From the NCBI GenBank assembly GCA_026874595.1, contig CM049314.1, positions 51,819,812 through 51,883,811 on the forward strand: a DNA stretch of 64,000 nt, given 5' to 3'. Below are positions 1 through 13,592 of this stretch, piece after piece (the first letter of the stretch is position 1; each line of letters opens with the position of its first letter). The notes beneath the pieces are model-generated. The model had not been told where the DNA came from and did not search any database. It worked only from the letters and a program-made list of their open reading frames with translations. Source of the DNA: Sipunculus nudus (lineage: Eukaryota > Annelida > Sipuncula > Golfingiida > Sipunculidae). Made by a program: the position numbers and the translations under genes.

Positions 1-914
1 TTGAATTGAGTAATTTTACCATATTTGTTAGCTGTGTGAAGCAGTTACATCTAGCCTGGCACCAGTTTATCTGCATCTATAACATCATGCCACTAGATTT
101 CAGGTTAAATAGCTTGGCAGACTGCCAACTATTTCAGATTTTGCAACAGGCCAAAGGTAAGCCTGGATCTATTTATAGCTTTGGAAGACTGGCAACTGTA
201 TCAGATTAGGCAACAGGTCAAGAGTTCACTCAGTGCAGCCAGGTATAGGTCAAGAGTTCACTCAGTGCAGTAGCTGGATTCTATTTATAGCTTTGGCAGA
301 CTGCCCACTGCATCAGATTTGGCACCAAAGTTCAGCCTGGATCTATTTATAGCTTTGGCAAACTGCCACTGTGTCAGATTATACAAGAGGTCAAGAGTTC
401 ACTCAGTGCAGTAGCTTGAGCCAGCAATTTGTCCCAGTTCACTTGGGGCAACTGCCTTTCTCACCTAAGCCTGGTTAGCCCAGTGCATCAAACTGGAGAG
501 GAGAAGTTGGATGTATTGGCCTGGTATTTTGACCTGTCTATGTGTCTTTGATGGCTTTCTCGTTCACAAGACAGGTGTCGCCACCTACAATTACTTTTGC
601 ACAGTGTATGTGCCTGCTTAGTTCTCAAGAGATATTTGATACATCAGCCTAAAATTGGGCATTTTATACATATCGTTAAGCTTTCTCATATACAAGACTG
701 GTAGCGCCACCTACAATAATTTTTGCACAGTGTATGTCCCTCCTTATTTCTCATGATGGGATAACAGCCTGAAATTGGACAAATGTATACATCTCTGATA
801 CCTTCGTCGTATACAAGATATGTAGGCCTACTTGAAAAGTGATGGCCCAGCATTGAAGCATTATACCTGGTGTATAAACCATTGCATAGGTTCGCATTAG
901 GCATCTAGGCCTTG
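1..914 (+). mobile_element. HINE-like family 2, 5'-truncated by the window
   Basis: The text from base 1 matches the interior of the complete family 2 copy at 11194-13592 (from about 12370). The copy ends with the family 2 terminus: a short hairpin (AGGC-ATCT-A-GGCCT type, here diverged) and CCTTG followed by a T run. No coding sequence is seen. Confidence 0.7.
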
Positions 915-2048
915 TTTTAAACTTATCTAAATTTCCAGGTCTTTTTTTGTTTTTGTGCCATTTAATACCCGCATCATTGCTACTTAACAGAACTGTGAGC
1001 ATTATAAGTCAAAAACTAATTGAGAGATTTCTTTCATATTATGCGTATACATAGACATGGGTTATGGGATGATGTATATTTAAATTGGGGTCATGACCTT
1101 TCCTATGAGATTGGCCTTGACCTTGAATATTGCCATATATGGTGAAAATCACACAAAATCATAAAAAAACTCAATAAGGGATGCATGGATTGGTCCAAAA
1201 GTCAAATTGACTGAAGTTCTTGGATAGCTTTGTCTTCTGCAGAAGACAGGTGGCGCCACTTTGTCCTTTTCTTGTTTTCGTGCCTTTTAATACCCCATCA
1301 TTGCCACTTGACAAAACTGTGAGCATTATAAGTCTAAAACTGAAGGACAGATTGGGCTGAAATTGTGCATATTCATTGATTTTGGATATCTCCATCTTGT
1401 ATTACGTCTTTGTTACCCATAACCTCTAACCTTATATGCTTCAGCTGAATTCGGATACCACCTACAAACTTTGGCATTCAGATGATAAATTTCTTTTTAT
1501 GAAATTTCTTTTCTTGGTCAGTGATGACTTGATATATGATGAATCAGCACATTTAGTGTCACTAATCACCAACAAGTTTCGCTAGCAGGGGACATAAATT
1601 ATTAGTATTTTTTTCCATCAACTGCCAGGTGCTCCCATCTGTTGAGGTGGTTAAACCTATTTGCACTTGGTCACCACAGAATTAAAAATCATCCCAGACT
1701 TGAAAGCAGAAGTGGAGGACATAAATTCCTTGAATATGCTTGTTGAAATTGTTATACAAATCATTGACAAACTTTTCTCATTGATTTGTGATTTAAAATT
1801 ATATTTTATAAAATGAAGTCACTGGAAAATAATGGCCGGTTGCACAACAAAGCAGCTTGTCAGTGTCAAAACTTTCAAAAACTAATAATCCTAGTATAAA
1901 CTATTATATTTTTGTTAATTTTAAGATTATAAAATTATTGTGCCTGAAAGTGTATTAATAAGCTCAACTCATTGACCATGGTGATTATTGCACCAACCAC
2001 GTTGGAACTGGAGGATCACTAGTTTGATGTTTGGCTGGAGCAGTGTTT
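915..2048. other. Intergenic or intronic, partly repeated, no gene
   Basis: A block of about 80 bp (cattgc..aactgtgagcattataagtc) occurs twice, near 970-1012 and 1295-1335, which suggests an old diverged repeat. No exon, RNA gene or complete element was recognised. Confidence 0.4.
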
Positions 2049-2440
2049 TTAGCTCAGCTGACTGTAAGTCATCTGATCTATAGTTCTGGTCCATTGTCCA
2101 TCGGTCCGTCTGTCTGTCCATTAGACTGGCACGTTTTGAAACCATTAGACCTAGGAATCCAAAATTTGGCATACTGTTAGATGTCCCCAAAATCCCATAC
2201 CATACCAAAAATAGGGTCAATATGACTTCGTTCCTATAGATATTTAGGAAAAACCTCAAATTTTCCATACAAACCTATTATCACACTTTAGGACTGCTTT
2301 TTATCAAAATCACTTAACTGTTTCTCTTGATCATTACCAGATATAATCTCCTATATATTTCCTATATATATGCCAGAAATTAAGTCCATTAAAAAAGTAA
2401 TTTCTTTAAGTTGTGGGCCCGAACATAATCGCCTAGTTCA
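2049..2440 (+). mobile_element. HINE-like family 1, 5' fragment
   Basis: It starts with TTAGCTCAGCTGACTGTAAG, the family 1 5' hairpin, followed by the GTCC/GTCTGTC block and the conserved interior (agacctaggaatccaaaatttggca). It stops near 2440 and lacks the 3' hairpin. Confidence 0.75.
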
Positions 2441-3460
2441 CAATCAGGTGTACACTTTATGTTGCAGTATGGTGGAATTTTCAAAATCATTGCACATGTA
2501 AGTCTCTTTGTTGCATGAACAACCTTCCCCTGGGGGAATCAGGAAAAAAATTTCAGAGCACAAACTTCAACCGTTTTGTTTTAATCAGATGATGAATATT
2601 GGTTGCAAAGTTCTGTCTACGGACACTACATGTTTAAGAGAAGATATATAAAAAACTCTGAATGGGTACCTGTAAAACAATTTAATTGTGTGAATGATAT
2701 ACTCAGTGATTCTGTTCACTGACATAACCAAATAAACAATTCATTTATGGAATGAGTATTTTCATATTTTGCTTTTTGTCCTGTAAATATGTGATAAATA
2801 TGAAAATTTTATTTATGGTAAATTTACTCCGAAACACTTACTGTGAATCTCCTCTGTTAATCTGGAGAGTTTTAACTTCTAAAATACTGTGAACAATCAA
2901 GCATGTAAAATATAACAATAGCCTTAGAAAAGTAAATTTCCAGGGAAAACAAATTTTACAGGATGTTAAACTGACATTTTTTTCGTCTACGGACACTAAA
3001 TGAACCACAGTGTAGGTATGATCTATGATAACATCACAATAAAAGTATCTAACACTTAAAAGTCACTGTTACACAAATGTAAAAGTTATGAAGGTTCAGA
3101 CCTGAGAAATAAACATCAACCATAATGATCTATTTATAAGGCAGTGCAGCAGGTCCTAAACAGTATGTCATTTTATCCTTTATGATGGTAACTCAAAGAA
3201 GTATCAAATGTGAAACTTTAACACTTAGATGAAGCATCATATGAACTTATTAATGTCAATCTGAACTGATTGTTTCTGATACTTATTCTGATAATTCCTA
3301 TCCTATTTGAATAACATGATTGAACAATAAAAAATTATAAACCTTATCTCTTTAATGTATACAGACACTGTGCATCATTTGTTTTTATCTGGGTTGAAAG
3401 AATGTTCTTCATTTAGAGTCAGTCCATATCCTTTCAAATAACCTGTCTTTATAAATTTTA
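2441..3460. other. AT-rich non-coding stretch
   Basis: No gene is visible. It carries two isolated copies of the word ctacggacacta (near 2617 and 2985), which is the unit of the 17-bp minisatellite at 8.1 kb, so this stretch and 7.7-8.4 kb probably derive from one repeat. Confidence 0.4.
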
Positions 3461-5434
3461 TAAGCGAACCTGTGAGCTTATGTGATGGTGCAGCGTCGTC
3501 GTCAGCCGTCAACCGTCCAGGGCTGGCTTTCCGCTGTCCATGGCTGTAAGTCAGAAACCATCGAAGCTAGCAACTCCAAATTACATGTAAGAATTAGTCA
3601 CATGTGAAACTTGGTGCCCTGGAGCTTATTATTGGGTATCTGCAATTAAGATTTTAAAGAGAAAGAGCTTAAAAACCTTTAAAAAATCTTCTTCTCTGAA
3701 ATTGTCCAGCCAAATTGTCCAATATTTCACAGAAATGATCCCTGGAACAATCTCTCTCAAGTTTGTTCGAATGGTTCTGCCTTTTATCTGCCTTGGGATA
3801 AAATCACTCATACCTCAGCAGTGGTTTGACTTATCCACCTGAAATTTTGCAGGTTTATACATCCTGGACAGGTTTCTCGATTTTACGACAGGTGGCGCCA
3901 CCTTCATTCACGTTTACTCTGCAGACATCCAAGCTCATATCTCGGGAACCGTTTGACCAATTGGGCCAAAATTTTGCAGGTGTATACATCTCAAATAGCT
4001 CTTCATCGTAGGCAAACTGTTGGCGCCACCTGCAACCACTTATGCACAGTGTCCATCTGTTCATCTGCCTTGGGATAAAATCAGTCATATCTCAGAAGTG
4101 GTTTTACTTATCCACCTGTAATTTTGCAGGTTTATACATCCCGGACAGGTTTCACGATTTTATGACAGGTGGCGCCACCTACATTCAGGTTTACTCTGCA
4201 GACATCCAAGCTCATATCTCGGGAACCGTTTGACCGTTTGGGCCAAAATTTTGCCTGTATATAGATCTCACATAGCTCTTCATCATAAGCAAAACTGGTG
4301 GCGCCACCTGCAACCATTTGTGCACAGCATCCATCTGTTCATCTGCCTTGGCGAAAAATCACTCATATCTCAGCAGTGGTTTGACATATCCACCTGAAAT
4401 TTTGCAGGTTTATACATCCTGGAAAGCTTTCTCGATTTTATGACAGGTGGCACAATCTACATTCAGGTTTACTCTGCAGACATCCAAGCTCATATCTCAG
4501 GAACTGTTTGACCAATTTGGCCAAAATTTTGCATGTGTTTAGATCTCGCATAGCTCTTCTTCATAGGCAAAACTGGTGGCACCACCTGCAACCATTTAAG
4601 CACAGCACCCATCTGTTCATCTGCCTTGGGATAAAAGCACTCATACCTCAGCAGTGATATGACTTATCCACCTGAAATTTTACAGGTGTATACATCCTGG
4701 ACATGTTTTATTGATTTTATGACAGGTGGCGCCACCTACATTCAGGTTTACTCTGCAGACATCCAAGCTCATATCTCGGGAACTGTTTGACTGATTGGGC
4801 CAAAATTTTGCATGTGTATAGATCTCACATAGCTCTTCATCATAGGCAGAAGTGGTGGCGCCACCTGCAACCATTAAAGCACAGCACCCATCTGTTCATC
4901 TGCCTTGGGATAAAATCACTCATACCTCAGCAGTGGTTTGACTTATCCACCTGAAGTTTTGCAGGTTAATATATCCTGGACAGCTTTCTCGATTTTACGA
5001 CAGGTGGCGCAACCTTCATTCACGTTTACTCTGCAGACACCCAAGCTCATATCTCGGGAACCATTTGACCAATTGAGCCAAAATTTTGCAGGTGTATACA
5101 TCTCAGCTCTTCATCATAAGCAAACTGGTAACGCCACCTGCAACCACTTATATACACCATCCATCTGTTCATCAGCCTTGGGATAATATCACTCATATCT
5201 CAGCAGTGGTTTGACTTTTCCACCTGAAATTTTGCAGGTTTATACATCTTGGACAGCTTTCTCGATTTTATGACAGGTGGCGTCACCTACATTCAAGTTT
5301 ACTCTGCAGACATCCAAGCTCATATCTCGGGAACTGTTTGACAGATTGGGCCAAAATATTGCAGCGCCACACTTCACCCGTCCCAATCTGATTTCTGTGG
5401 ATACACAGTCGCTTGTCGACTACCCATATTCTAC
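3461..5434 (+). mobile_element. Chimeric HINE: family 2 head joined to family 3 tandem body and tail
   Basis: The first roughly 315 bp match family 2 (GCGAACCTGTGAGCTTATG, then the ttgtccaatatttcacag block). Near 3780 the sequence switches to the family 3 tandem unit of about 280 bp (cagcagtggtttgac .. ggtggcgccacct .. ctcatatctcgggaaccg), repeated about five to six times. It ends with the family 3 terminal hairpin CAGTCG-CTTGT-CGACTA and CTAC in place of CTAG. It may be a recombinant or a deletion fusion. Confidence 0.65.
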
Positions 5435-6187
5435 TTTTAAAATGTCCTAGTCTGAAACTTGCAGGTCCGAAATGTCCATTTTGCTGAAATCATATTGACT
5501 AAGGTAGATATGCAGGACTTAAAACAGTCAATATTAAATTTTAAAAATAAACGTCCATTCATACTCCCAAACGTTGCACAGGTTTGATTAGGCCTGTAGG
5601 CCTTGTTAAAATTAACCTTTGACCATTGTTCAAAGTCTTTTTTTAAAATAAAATGCATTATAATCAAATATGTGCTAATTCTTAAGAATGACTGGTTTTT
5701 CATCTGTCTCTATAAACTATGTTTATAAACCCCTTTCTCAATAAACTTGATAAAGAATCCTATATAATAATCAGTGTCAGATTGAGAAATTTATTTAAAA
5801 TGTAGCATTATTAAATGCTGTTTATACTTAAAAGTGTCAAAAACTCTTTGGAAGTCTGATACCTGTAGTGTCCTGGTTGGTTCAGAATGACTACTGATAA
5901 CCTTGCTGATTCAAAATCAATAATGAGTGCTTTTTATCCTCAAAATGTTGATAGCTTCTCTTGTATGTTGTTCAGTTTCAAATTAAGGAACATGTGATAA
6001 TGGTAAAGACATCTAAAAGGATCAAGACAAATAATGTAAATCATACAGTAAATCAATGATGTATGAATGTTTATAAAGTTAAAACTACCATGTGCAATTG
6101 CCATTAAATACTTAATATAATATATTACAGGGTATTAAAACTTGGCTGATCCACTGATGGTGTTAAAGAAAAACTGGGATCTATTTT
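5435..6187. other. AT-rich non-coding stretch
   Basis: No exon, RNA gene or element end is recognised here. The only long open stretch is an unremarkable reverse-strand one near 5437-5703, without family motifs. Confidence 0.4.
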
Positions 6188-7638
6188 TTGTATCCGCCAA
6201 AACAGTTTTGCGGATACTATGTTTTCAGCTGCACGCCGCCGCCGCGGCGTAGGTGTCCGGAGAACTCCTCCGTAACCGCTGGGTGGAATTTTATGAAACC
6301 CGGGATTATGTTCGAGTCACATGTGAACTGCTGCGCCCCGATTTTGTTTTGACCTCTGACCTTTCCTCTGCACTCTGCGTCTGTTTGTGCGTCTGTTTCC
6401 ACACATAAACCCACATATCTCGGGAACCGTTTGACCGATCAGGAAAATTTTTTTGCACAAATGTAGCCCTTGGAGAGCTTTATAACATACTTAAAAAATG
6501 GTGGCGCCACCTGCAACCATGTTTGCACAGTGTCTATCTGTTCATCTGCCTTGGGTTAAAATCACTCATATCTCTGCAGTGACTAGACTAATTCACCTGA
6601 AATTCGGCATGCGTAAACATCCTGGATAGCTTTTCTGATTTTATGACAGGTGGCGCCACCTACATTCACGTTTACGCTGCAGACATCCAAGCTCATATCT
6701 AGGGAACCGTTTGACCAATCAGGAAAATTTTTTTGCACAAATGTAGCCCTTGGAGAGCTTTATAACATACACAAAAAATGGTGGCGCCACCTGCAACCAT
6801 GTTTGCACAGTGTCCATCTGTTCATCTGCCTTGGGTTAAAATCACTCATATCTCTGCAGTGACTTGACTAATTCACCTGAAATTCGGCATGCGTATACAT
6901 CCTGGATAGCTTTTCTGATTTTATGACAGGTGGCGCCACCTACATTCACGTTTACGCTGCAGACATCCAAGCTCATATCTCGGGAACCGTTTGACCGATT
7001 AGGCCAAAATTTTGCCTGTATATAGATCTCACATAGCTCTTCATCATACGCAAAACTGGTGGCGCCACCTGCAGCCATTTTTGCACAGCTCCTGTCTGTT
7101 TGTCTGCCATCGGATAAAATCACTCATATCTCAGCAGTGGTTTGACATATCTGCCTAAAATTTTGCAGGTTTATACATCCCCAACAGCTCTCTTGATTTT
7201 ATGACAGGTGGCGCCACCTGCATTCTAGTTTATGCAGCAGACATCCAAGCTCATATCTTAGGAACCGTTTGACCGATTGGGCCAAAGTTTTGCATGTGTA
7301 TAGTTCTCACATAGCTCTTTATCATACGCAAAACTGGTGGCGTCACCTGCAACCATTTTTGCTCAGCGTCCATCTGTTTGTCTACCACGGGCTAAAATCA
7401 CTCATATACATGTAGTGGTTTGACTTATCTGCCTTAAATTTTGCATATGTATACAACTTGGACGGCTTTCTGGATTTTGTGGTGGGGGGGCAACCTACAT
7501 ACACAATTTGGCTGCAGACATCCATGCTAATATGCAACACTCTATTTCCCCTTGCCACTCAATCCATGCCTCACTTCACCCGTTCCACTCTGATTTAGGC
7601 GGATACACGTAGTCGCTTGTCGAATACATGTATTCTAG
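6188..7638 (+). mobile_element. HINE-like family 3 (copy 1)
   Basis: The 5' end is TTGTATCCGCCAAAACAG with a hairpin (GTATCCGC..GCGGATAC), then a GC-rich CCGCCGCCGCGGCG segment. The body is a tandem unit of about 280 bp. The 3' end has GGCGGATAC (complement of the 5' stem), a terminal stem-loop weakened by a mutation (CGAATAC), and CTAG followed by TT. There is no transposase. This is the layout of a non-autonomous rolling-circle (Helentron-associated) element. Confidence 0.8.
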
Positions 7639-8084
7639 TTTACTTTTGCATTTTATTTATTCCTTGGTAATTTACTGACAGTTTGGCTAATAAATATTTT
7701 TACTGTAGATGAGGCAATACTGTTTAAAATTTTTTAAGATCAGCTTTGTCTACGGACACTACATGTCTAAGGACACTACATTTGTACATGTTGGCCCATC
7801 TGTATATCATGTGGGATATGGAACTGGAAAATAAATTTGATATTTATCTAAACCATAACAACTATGATTTCTAATGAACCTGTTTCTGAAGATGATGTAA
7901 TGTGTAATGGGCATCAAGTACTTGAATATATTACAGGGTGCTTTGCTCATAAAAACTTGTATGTTATGATCTTCTAATAATGGCAAAGAAAAATGAGCTT
8001 TATTTGTTAACTTTTATATTTATATTCTTGATATCTGGATAATTGATGAAAATTTGGCTAATGAATAGTTTGTTTTTACTGTAG
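7639..8084. other. Duplicated AT-rich block with ctacggacacta words
   Basis: The text around 7650-7860 (aatttactgacagtttggctaat .. atcagctttgtctacggacactacatg .. gtacatgttggccc) recurs around 8040-8310 with a minisatellite expansion in the second copy. No gene is seen. Confidence 0.5.
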
Positions 8085-8114
8085 ATGGAGACCATAGCTG
8101 TTCTTAAATCAGCT

Positions 8115-8255
8115 TTGTCTACGGACACTACATGTCTACAGACACTACATGTCTACGGACACTACATGTCTACGGACACTACATGTCTACAGACACTACA
8201 TGTCTACGGACACTACATGTCTACAGACACTACGTGTCTACAGACACTACATTTG
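8115..8255 (+). repeat. 17-bp minisatellite
   Basis: About eight head-to-tail copies of tctacggacactacatg, with g/a variation at one position (tacgg or tacag). Three units are 51 bp, so one frame stays open by chance; that open frame is not a gene. Confidence 0.9.
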
Positions 8256-8641
8256 TACATGTTGGCCCTTCTGTATATCATATAGAATGAAACTGGAAAT
8301 GATTTTGATATTTTTCTAAAAAGTCACTGTTACAGTTTCTAAGGAGAATTAAGAACTGAGGATAATTACATTTATAATAGCAGAGACATAGTGTCTACTA
8401 ACACTACGCAATCTTGGGGAAAATTTAGAACAATCTATGAAAGCAGATTTATTGTATCAGGACTTGCCTGGGTAAAATGTTTGGCCTGATTTTAACTGTA
8501 TGCTTAAATGCAGTGTATTAGGAAGTAACAAAATGAAACTGAGCCCATTGCCTAGTTTGGTGTCCTCATTTAGAATGACATATAGGTTAAATGTCAACTC
8601 TGCATATCATCAGGCATATCAGCTGTAGTGTGGTACATTTT

Positions 8642-11193
8642 TTAGCTCAGCTGACTATAAGTCATCTGAGCTATAGTCGTGGTCCATTGTCCGTCGTCTG
8701 TCTAACTGTCCGTCCGTCCATAGATGTGGCACATTTTGAAACCATAAGACCTAGGAATCCAAAATTTGGCATAATGTTAGATGTACCCAAGATCTCCTAC
8801 CAAGCCGAAAATTGGGTCTCGTTCCTTTTAGAAATTAAGGAAAAACCTCAATTTTTCATTAAAAACCTATTTTCAAACTTCAGGACTGCCTAATATCAAA
8901 ACCACTCATCTGTTTTGCCTCATATTTACCATAAATAAGCCTCTATATAATTCCTATGTACATGCCAGAAATTAGGTCTGTATTATATATTTTAAAAAAG
9001 TAATGGGCCAAAACATAATGCATTTTGTAAATAATCAGGAAAGAAATTTGATCACTTAACACAAAACTTGTTAAAGCTAAGCACTTTTTTCCAGTAATAT
9101 AACTTTTATTAATCAAAAATAAATTGTATACCCAAAATTAGAGCAAATTCTTTTAAATTTTTTAAAGTATTAGCAAAAATTAAAAATTGGTACCTTAAAT
9201 TTTGCCCAACTTTGACCATGGCACGTTTTTTTCCTGTAAGTACTGTGGATCTAATTTTCACAGCATGTTTTTGTTAGCATTTTGTCTGTTAACACCAAAA
9301 ATTTGAAACCATGCAGTCGATCAAAAACTGTAGATTTTATTCATGTTTTCAAGCACCATGTAACATATTGTTTACATCAAGCTAGTGATATGTAGTTTGC
9401 TAGAGCTCAGCTTCCCAGCATCATCTCTCAGTTCCTAAAATTTGGCATACAATTAGATGTCTCCTAAATCCCCTACCATGCCAAGAATTTGGTCACTAGG
9501 ACTTAATACCTTCGAGATATTAATGAAAAACTTCATTTTTCCATTAAAAACCCATTGTTACACTTCAAGACTGCCTAATATCAAAACCACTGATCTGACT
9601 TTAATCATATATAATATACATATTTTTCTATACATTCTCTATGCACATGCCAGAAATGATGTCAGTATTGCGTAATTGTTTTAAGTTATGGGCCCAAACA
9701 TAATGCACTTTGTAAAAAATCAAGAAATATATTTACTCCCTTAACAAGAGGATTGCTGAAGCTAGATATTTTTTGTCAGGGATGTAACATTATTTTATCA
9801 AGATTCAATTGAATACCCAAAATTAGTTCTTAATTTTTCAAATTTTATAAGTTATTAGTATAAATATAAAATTAGTACCTTAAATTTTGCCAAACTTTGA
9901 CCATGGCACATTTGTTGCCTGTGAGCACTGTTGAAATAATTTTCATTTCATGCACACATAAGGATTTCTGCTTTTTAGTTTAGAAAGCTGAAAAAATTGG
10001 CCAAAAATTGTAGCTTTTATTAATGTTTTTATGAGACCATGTCAGACCTTAGCTCTCCCCAGCCCCTTTTGAGTCACCTCTATGTTGACCTTGTTGACCA
10101 TTCATCAAATTATGCATGCTTGATGCTAGGCATACACTGGGGCAGCTTATGGCCAGCCACAGTTGATCCAGGTGTCCAACCCAACTCATCTAGTAGTTTT
10201 AACTAACAACATAACAATAAATGAATAAATTTTTATTGGTTTTTAATAACAAATTAAAGAAAAATAGAAAAGGAATTTGTTAGTTGGTAATAACAGGAAA
10301 TTAACTTGCAGTTACTGATGAAATAAGAATCTTGTATCCATTGATAGAATGTCACATATTCCAAATAACACCATGCAGTCACCTATGGTATTTTTCAGTT
10401 CCATTTTTATGATAAAAAAATAAATCATATTATTCATTACTAATCATTTGGGATCATATGAAGGAAATTAATGATAGACAAAGATGCAGTTGATAATATT
10501 AATCTAGATTCCTGCTGTGTCTAGTGTGTACATTGATGTGAAATTAGTCCAAAATGAATATATTACATTTATTTTTTTTTAATATGAATAAAAGCAATAA
10601 AACCAGGTACTTATGACCATTATTTAAATGTGTGAATTTTGTATATTCTGGATTCTCAACATCATTGTTTGGTGAAAACTGAATAAATACCAGACATGGT
10701 AACACTTTGCAAATGTATTTGAATACAAATATGAATATGCACTCCATTATAAAATTTCTTGCATAAGAATGGGAATTCAGGTAAAAATGAAAGTATATGA
10801 ATACCAGTGCAAATACTTTCAAAATGTATTCATGAATGCATTCATGAATATATATTCTTTGGTATTATTTAAACAATCATTTCAGTTGTATTTTATTTTA
10901 AAAAATTATACGATTCTCTTATTATTTTTAATAAAAATTGTATTTGGGAGGATTTGTAATTATTTTTAATAAATAGTTAAACTCTTATATAATATGTTCT
11001 TCTTATAAGTTATATGGCCAAGTCAAAATCTGTGTGACAATAGCACTCCATTTGTTAATAAAATAAATAAAATCAATCCTCTTCCCTGTCTCCAAAGATA
11101 CTATCAAAATCATACATAAGCTAAACACTCATAATACAGCCTATATTTATTTCCACACAAAACAAGCATGTGCCTCATTTCTAAATCATATTT
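8642..11193 (+). mobile_element. HINE-like family 1 (copy b), 5' part
   Basis: It begins with the 5' hairpin TTAGCTCAGCTGACTATAAG..CTGAGCT, then the GTCCGTC block and a body of about 2.5 kb shared with the copies at 35395 and 55846. It is interrupted at 11194 by a family 2 element inserted in the T run that precedes its tail; the tail resumes at 13593. Confidence 0.8.
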
Positions 11194-13592
11194 TTAGCGA
11201 ACCTGTGAGCTTATGCGATGGTGTGGCGTCGTCCGTCGTCTGTACGTTAACCCATACTATCTTGAAAACGGCAAGAATTAGCATCATGAAATCTTATGCA
11301 TAAAATTAGTCATCTAAAAAACTCTATCGGATTTTCCTTATTTTTTGGCTAACTGCATTTTCTTAGATTTTATAGGGAGAAGCTAAAAAAGCTTAAAAAA
11401 TCTTCTTCTCCGAATCTGTTCAGCCAAATTGTCCAATATTTTACAGAAATGATTCAAGGAACAATCTCTCTCAAGTTTGTTCGAATGGTTTAAGTTCTGT
11501 GATTTTTGGCCGAGTTACAGGATGTTGAACTTAGTCATCTGTCCAAAAAAGCATACTAAAATTACAATCTCAGAAACGGCTTGAGCTATCATCACTAAAT
11601 TTTATGCCAATGTTGGTCACATGAGTCATATCTGAAATTGAGGTATTGGTGGCGCCACCTGCATCGGCCTTTTTTGTACGGGGGTCATCAGTGCCCGTAT
11701 CATACTGACAGCTACAAATAACTTCTTCTCTGAAACAAAATGGCCAAATTGTTTAATATCGCACAGAAATGATCCTAGGGTAGTGCTTTCTGAAGTTTGT
11801 TCAAATGGTCTCAGTTCAGTGACTTTTGGCTAAGTTATGGGAAGCTGAATTTAGTCATATGCCATAACAGCCCATGTAAGCTAAGTGGCTACAAAAATCT
11901 TCTTCTCAAAAACCACTGGGCCAAATTCTTAAATCTCACACATTAATTATCCTTAGATGTTGATAATTCAAGTTTGTTCAAATGGTCTCAGTTCAGTGAC
12001 TTTTGGCTAAGTTATGGGAAGCTGAATTTAGTCATATGCCATAACAGGACATGTTAGCTGAGTGGCTACAAAAATCTTCTTCTCAAAAACCACTGGGGCA
12101 AATTCTTAAATCTCATACATTAATTATACTTAAAAGTTGATAATTCAAGTTTGTTCAAATGGTTTTGGTTCAATGATTTTTGGCTGAGTTATGGGAAGCT
12201 GAACTTTGCCATTTTGCTGTATTTTCCCATATGAGTTATAAACCTACAAAACGTTTTTCGACTGATGATACTGAGGCCAGTTTGTTTAATATTTTGCAAG
12301 AATAATTCCCTGAATCATTCTAATAATAATTGTCTGTTATGGTTCCAAAAAATGAATTTTGGCTGAATTATAAAGATTGAATTGAGTCATTTTACCATAT
12401 ATGTTAGCTGTGTGAAGCAGATACATCTAGCCTATCACCAGTTTATCAGCATCCATTACATCATGCCTCTAGACATTTAGATTTCAGAATATCTATGGAA
12501 AATATTGACAAGATTGTTTTTTAGAAGCTTTAAAAAAAATGTAGATTTATGATATTACATATCATCTGTACACTATTCATAATTTCTCAGGAATAGCAGG
12601 AGCTACCATCTCCAAATTTTGTGCAATTATCAGTCACATATCAAATGTTGATGGATTCAGCTTATTTTTGCTATCTGCATTTACTTAGATTTTACAGGGG
12701 AAAAGCTGAAAAAACTTCTTCTTGTAAAGAGTCCAGCCAAATTGTTCTATATTTTACAGAAATGATCCCAGAGGAGAGCCTTCTCAAGTTTGTTCAAATG
12801 GTTTGTGTTGGATAAATTTTAGTAGAGTTACATAACAGGCCAAGATTGTGTATGTTTCTTGAATAGGTTGAGAAACTGCGAACTGTTTCAGATTTGGCAA
12901 CAGATCAAGAGTTCATTCAGTGCAGCCAGATTTAGGTCAAGAGTTCAATCAGTGCAGCCAAGCACAAGGCATGTGATCACCTCATGGGCAGCATGTGATC
13001 ATTTCATGGGTAGCATGTGATCACCTCATGTTCATTCAGTGCAGCCAGGTACAGGTCAAAAGTTCACTCAGTCTAGCCAGGTGCAGGTCAAGAGTTCACT
13101 CATTGCAGTAGCCTGAGCCAGTAATTTGTCACAGTACACTCGGGGCAACAGCCTTTCTCACCTAAGCCTGGTCAACCCCGTGCATCAGACTCAAGGTAAG
13201 TTTGATGTATTGGGCTGATATTCTGACCTGTCTATGTGTCTTTAATGACTTTCTCGTTCACAAGACAGGTGTCGCCATCTACAGTGACTTTTGCAAAGTG
13301 TATTTGCCTGCTTAATTCTACAGAAGAATTTGATATATCAGCCTGAAATTGGGCATATGTGTACATGTCAAATAGCTTTGTTGTATACAAGACTGGTGGT
13401 GCCACCTACAATAATTTTTGTGTTGTGTGCACCCATGCCAGAATTTCAGCAGTGATGTTCGTGTATTGTTTCTTGTTCAAAATGTTTAGTACTTGCATTG
13501 TTCATATATATGAAAAATAGTGGTTCAGCATTGAAGCGTTATACCTGGTGTATATCCATATGCACAGGTTCCCATTAGGCCTGTAGGCCTTG
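11194..13592 (+). mobile_element. HINE-like family 2 (complete copy), nested in family 1
   Basis: The 5' end is TTAGCGAACCTGTGAGC. The 3' subterminal sequence is GCACAGGTTCCCATTAGG, close to the reverse complement of the 5' end. The terminal hairpin AGGCC-TGTA-GGCCT is followed by TG. It is inserted in the T run of the family 1 tail; the empty site is visible at about 37975-37990 and 58420-58432, and no target duplication is needed. It carries a GGTGGCGCCACC palindrome near 11650. No transposase. Confidence 0.8.

Noticed and set aside
8085-8285. Open frame with a 17-residue repeat
   Set aside because: Three units of the 17-bp minisatellite keep the frame; there is no sign of a real protein.
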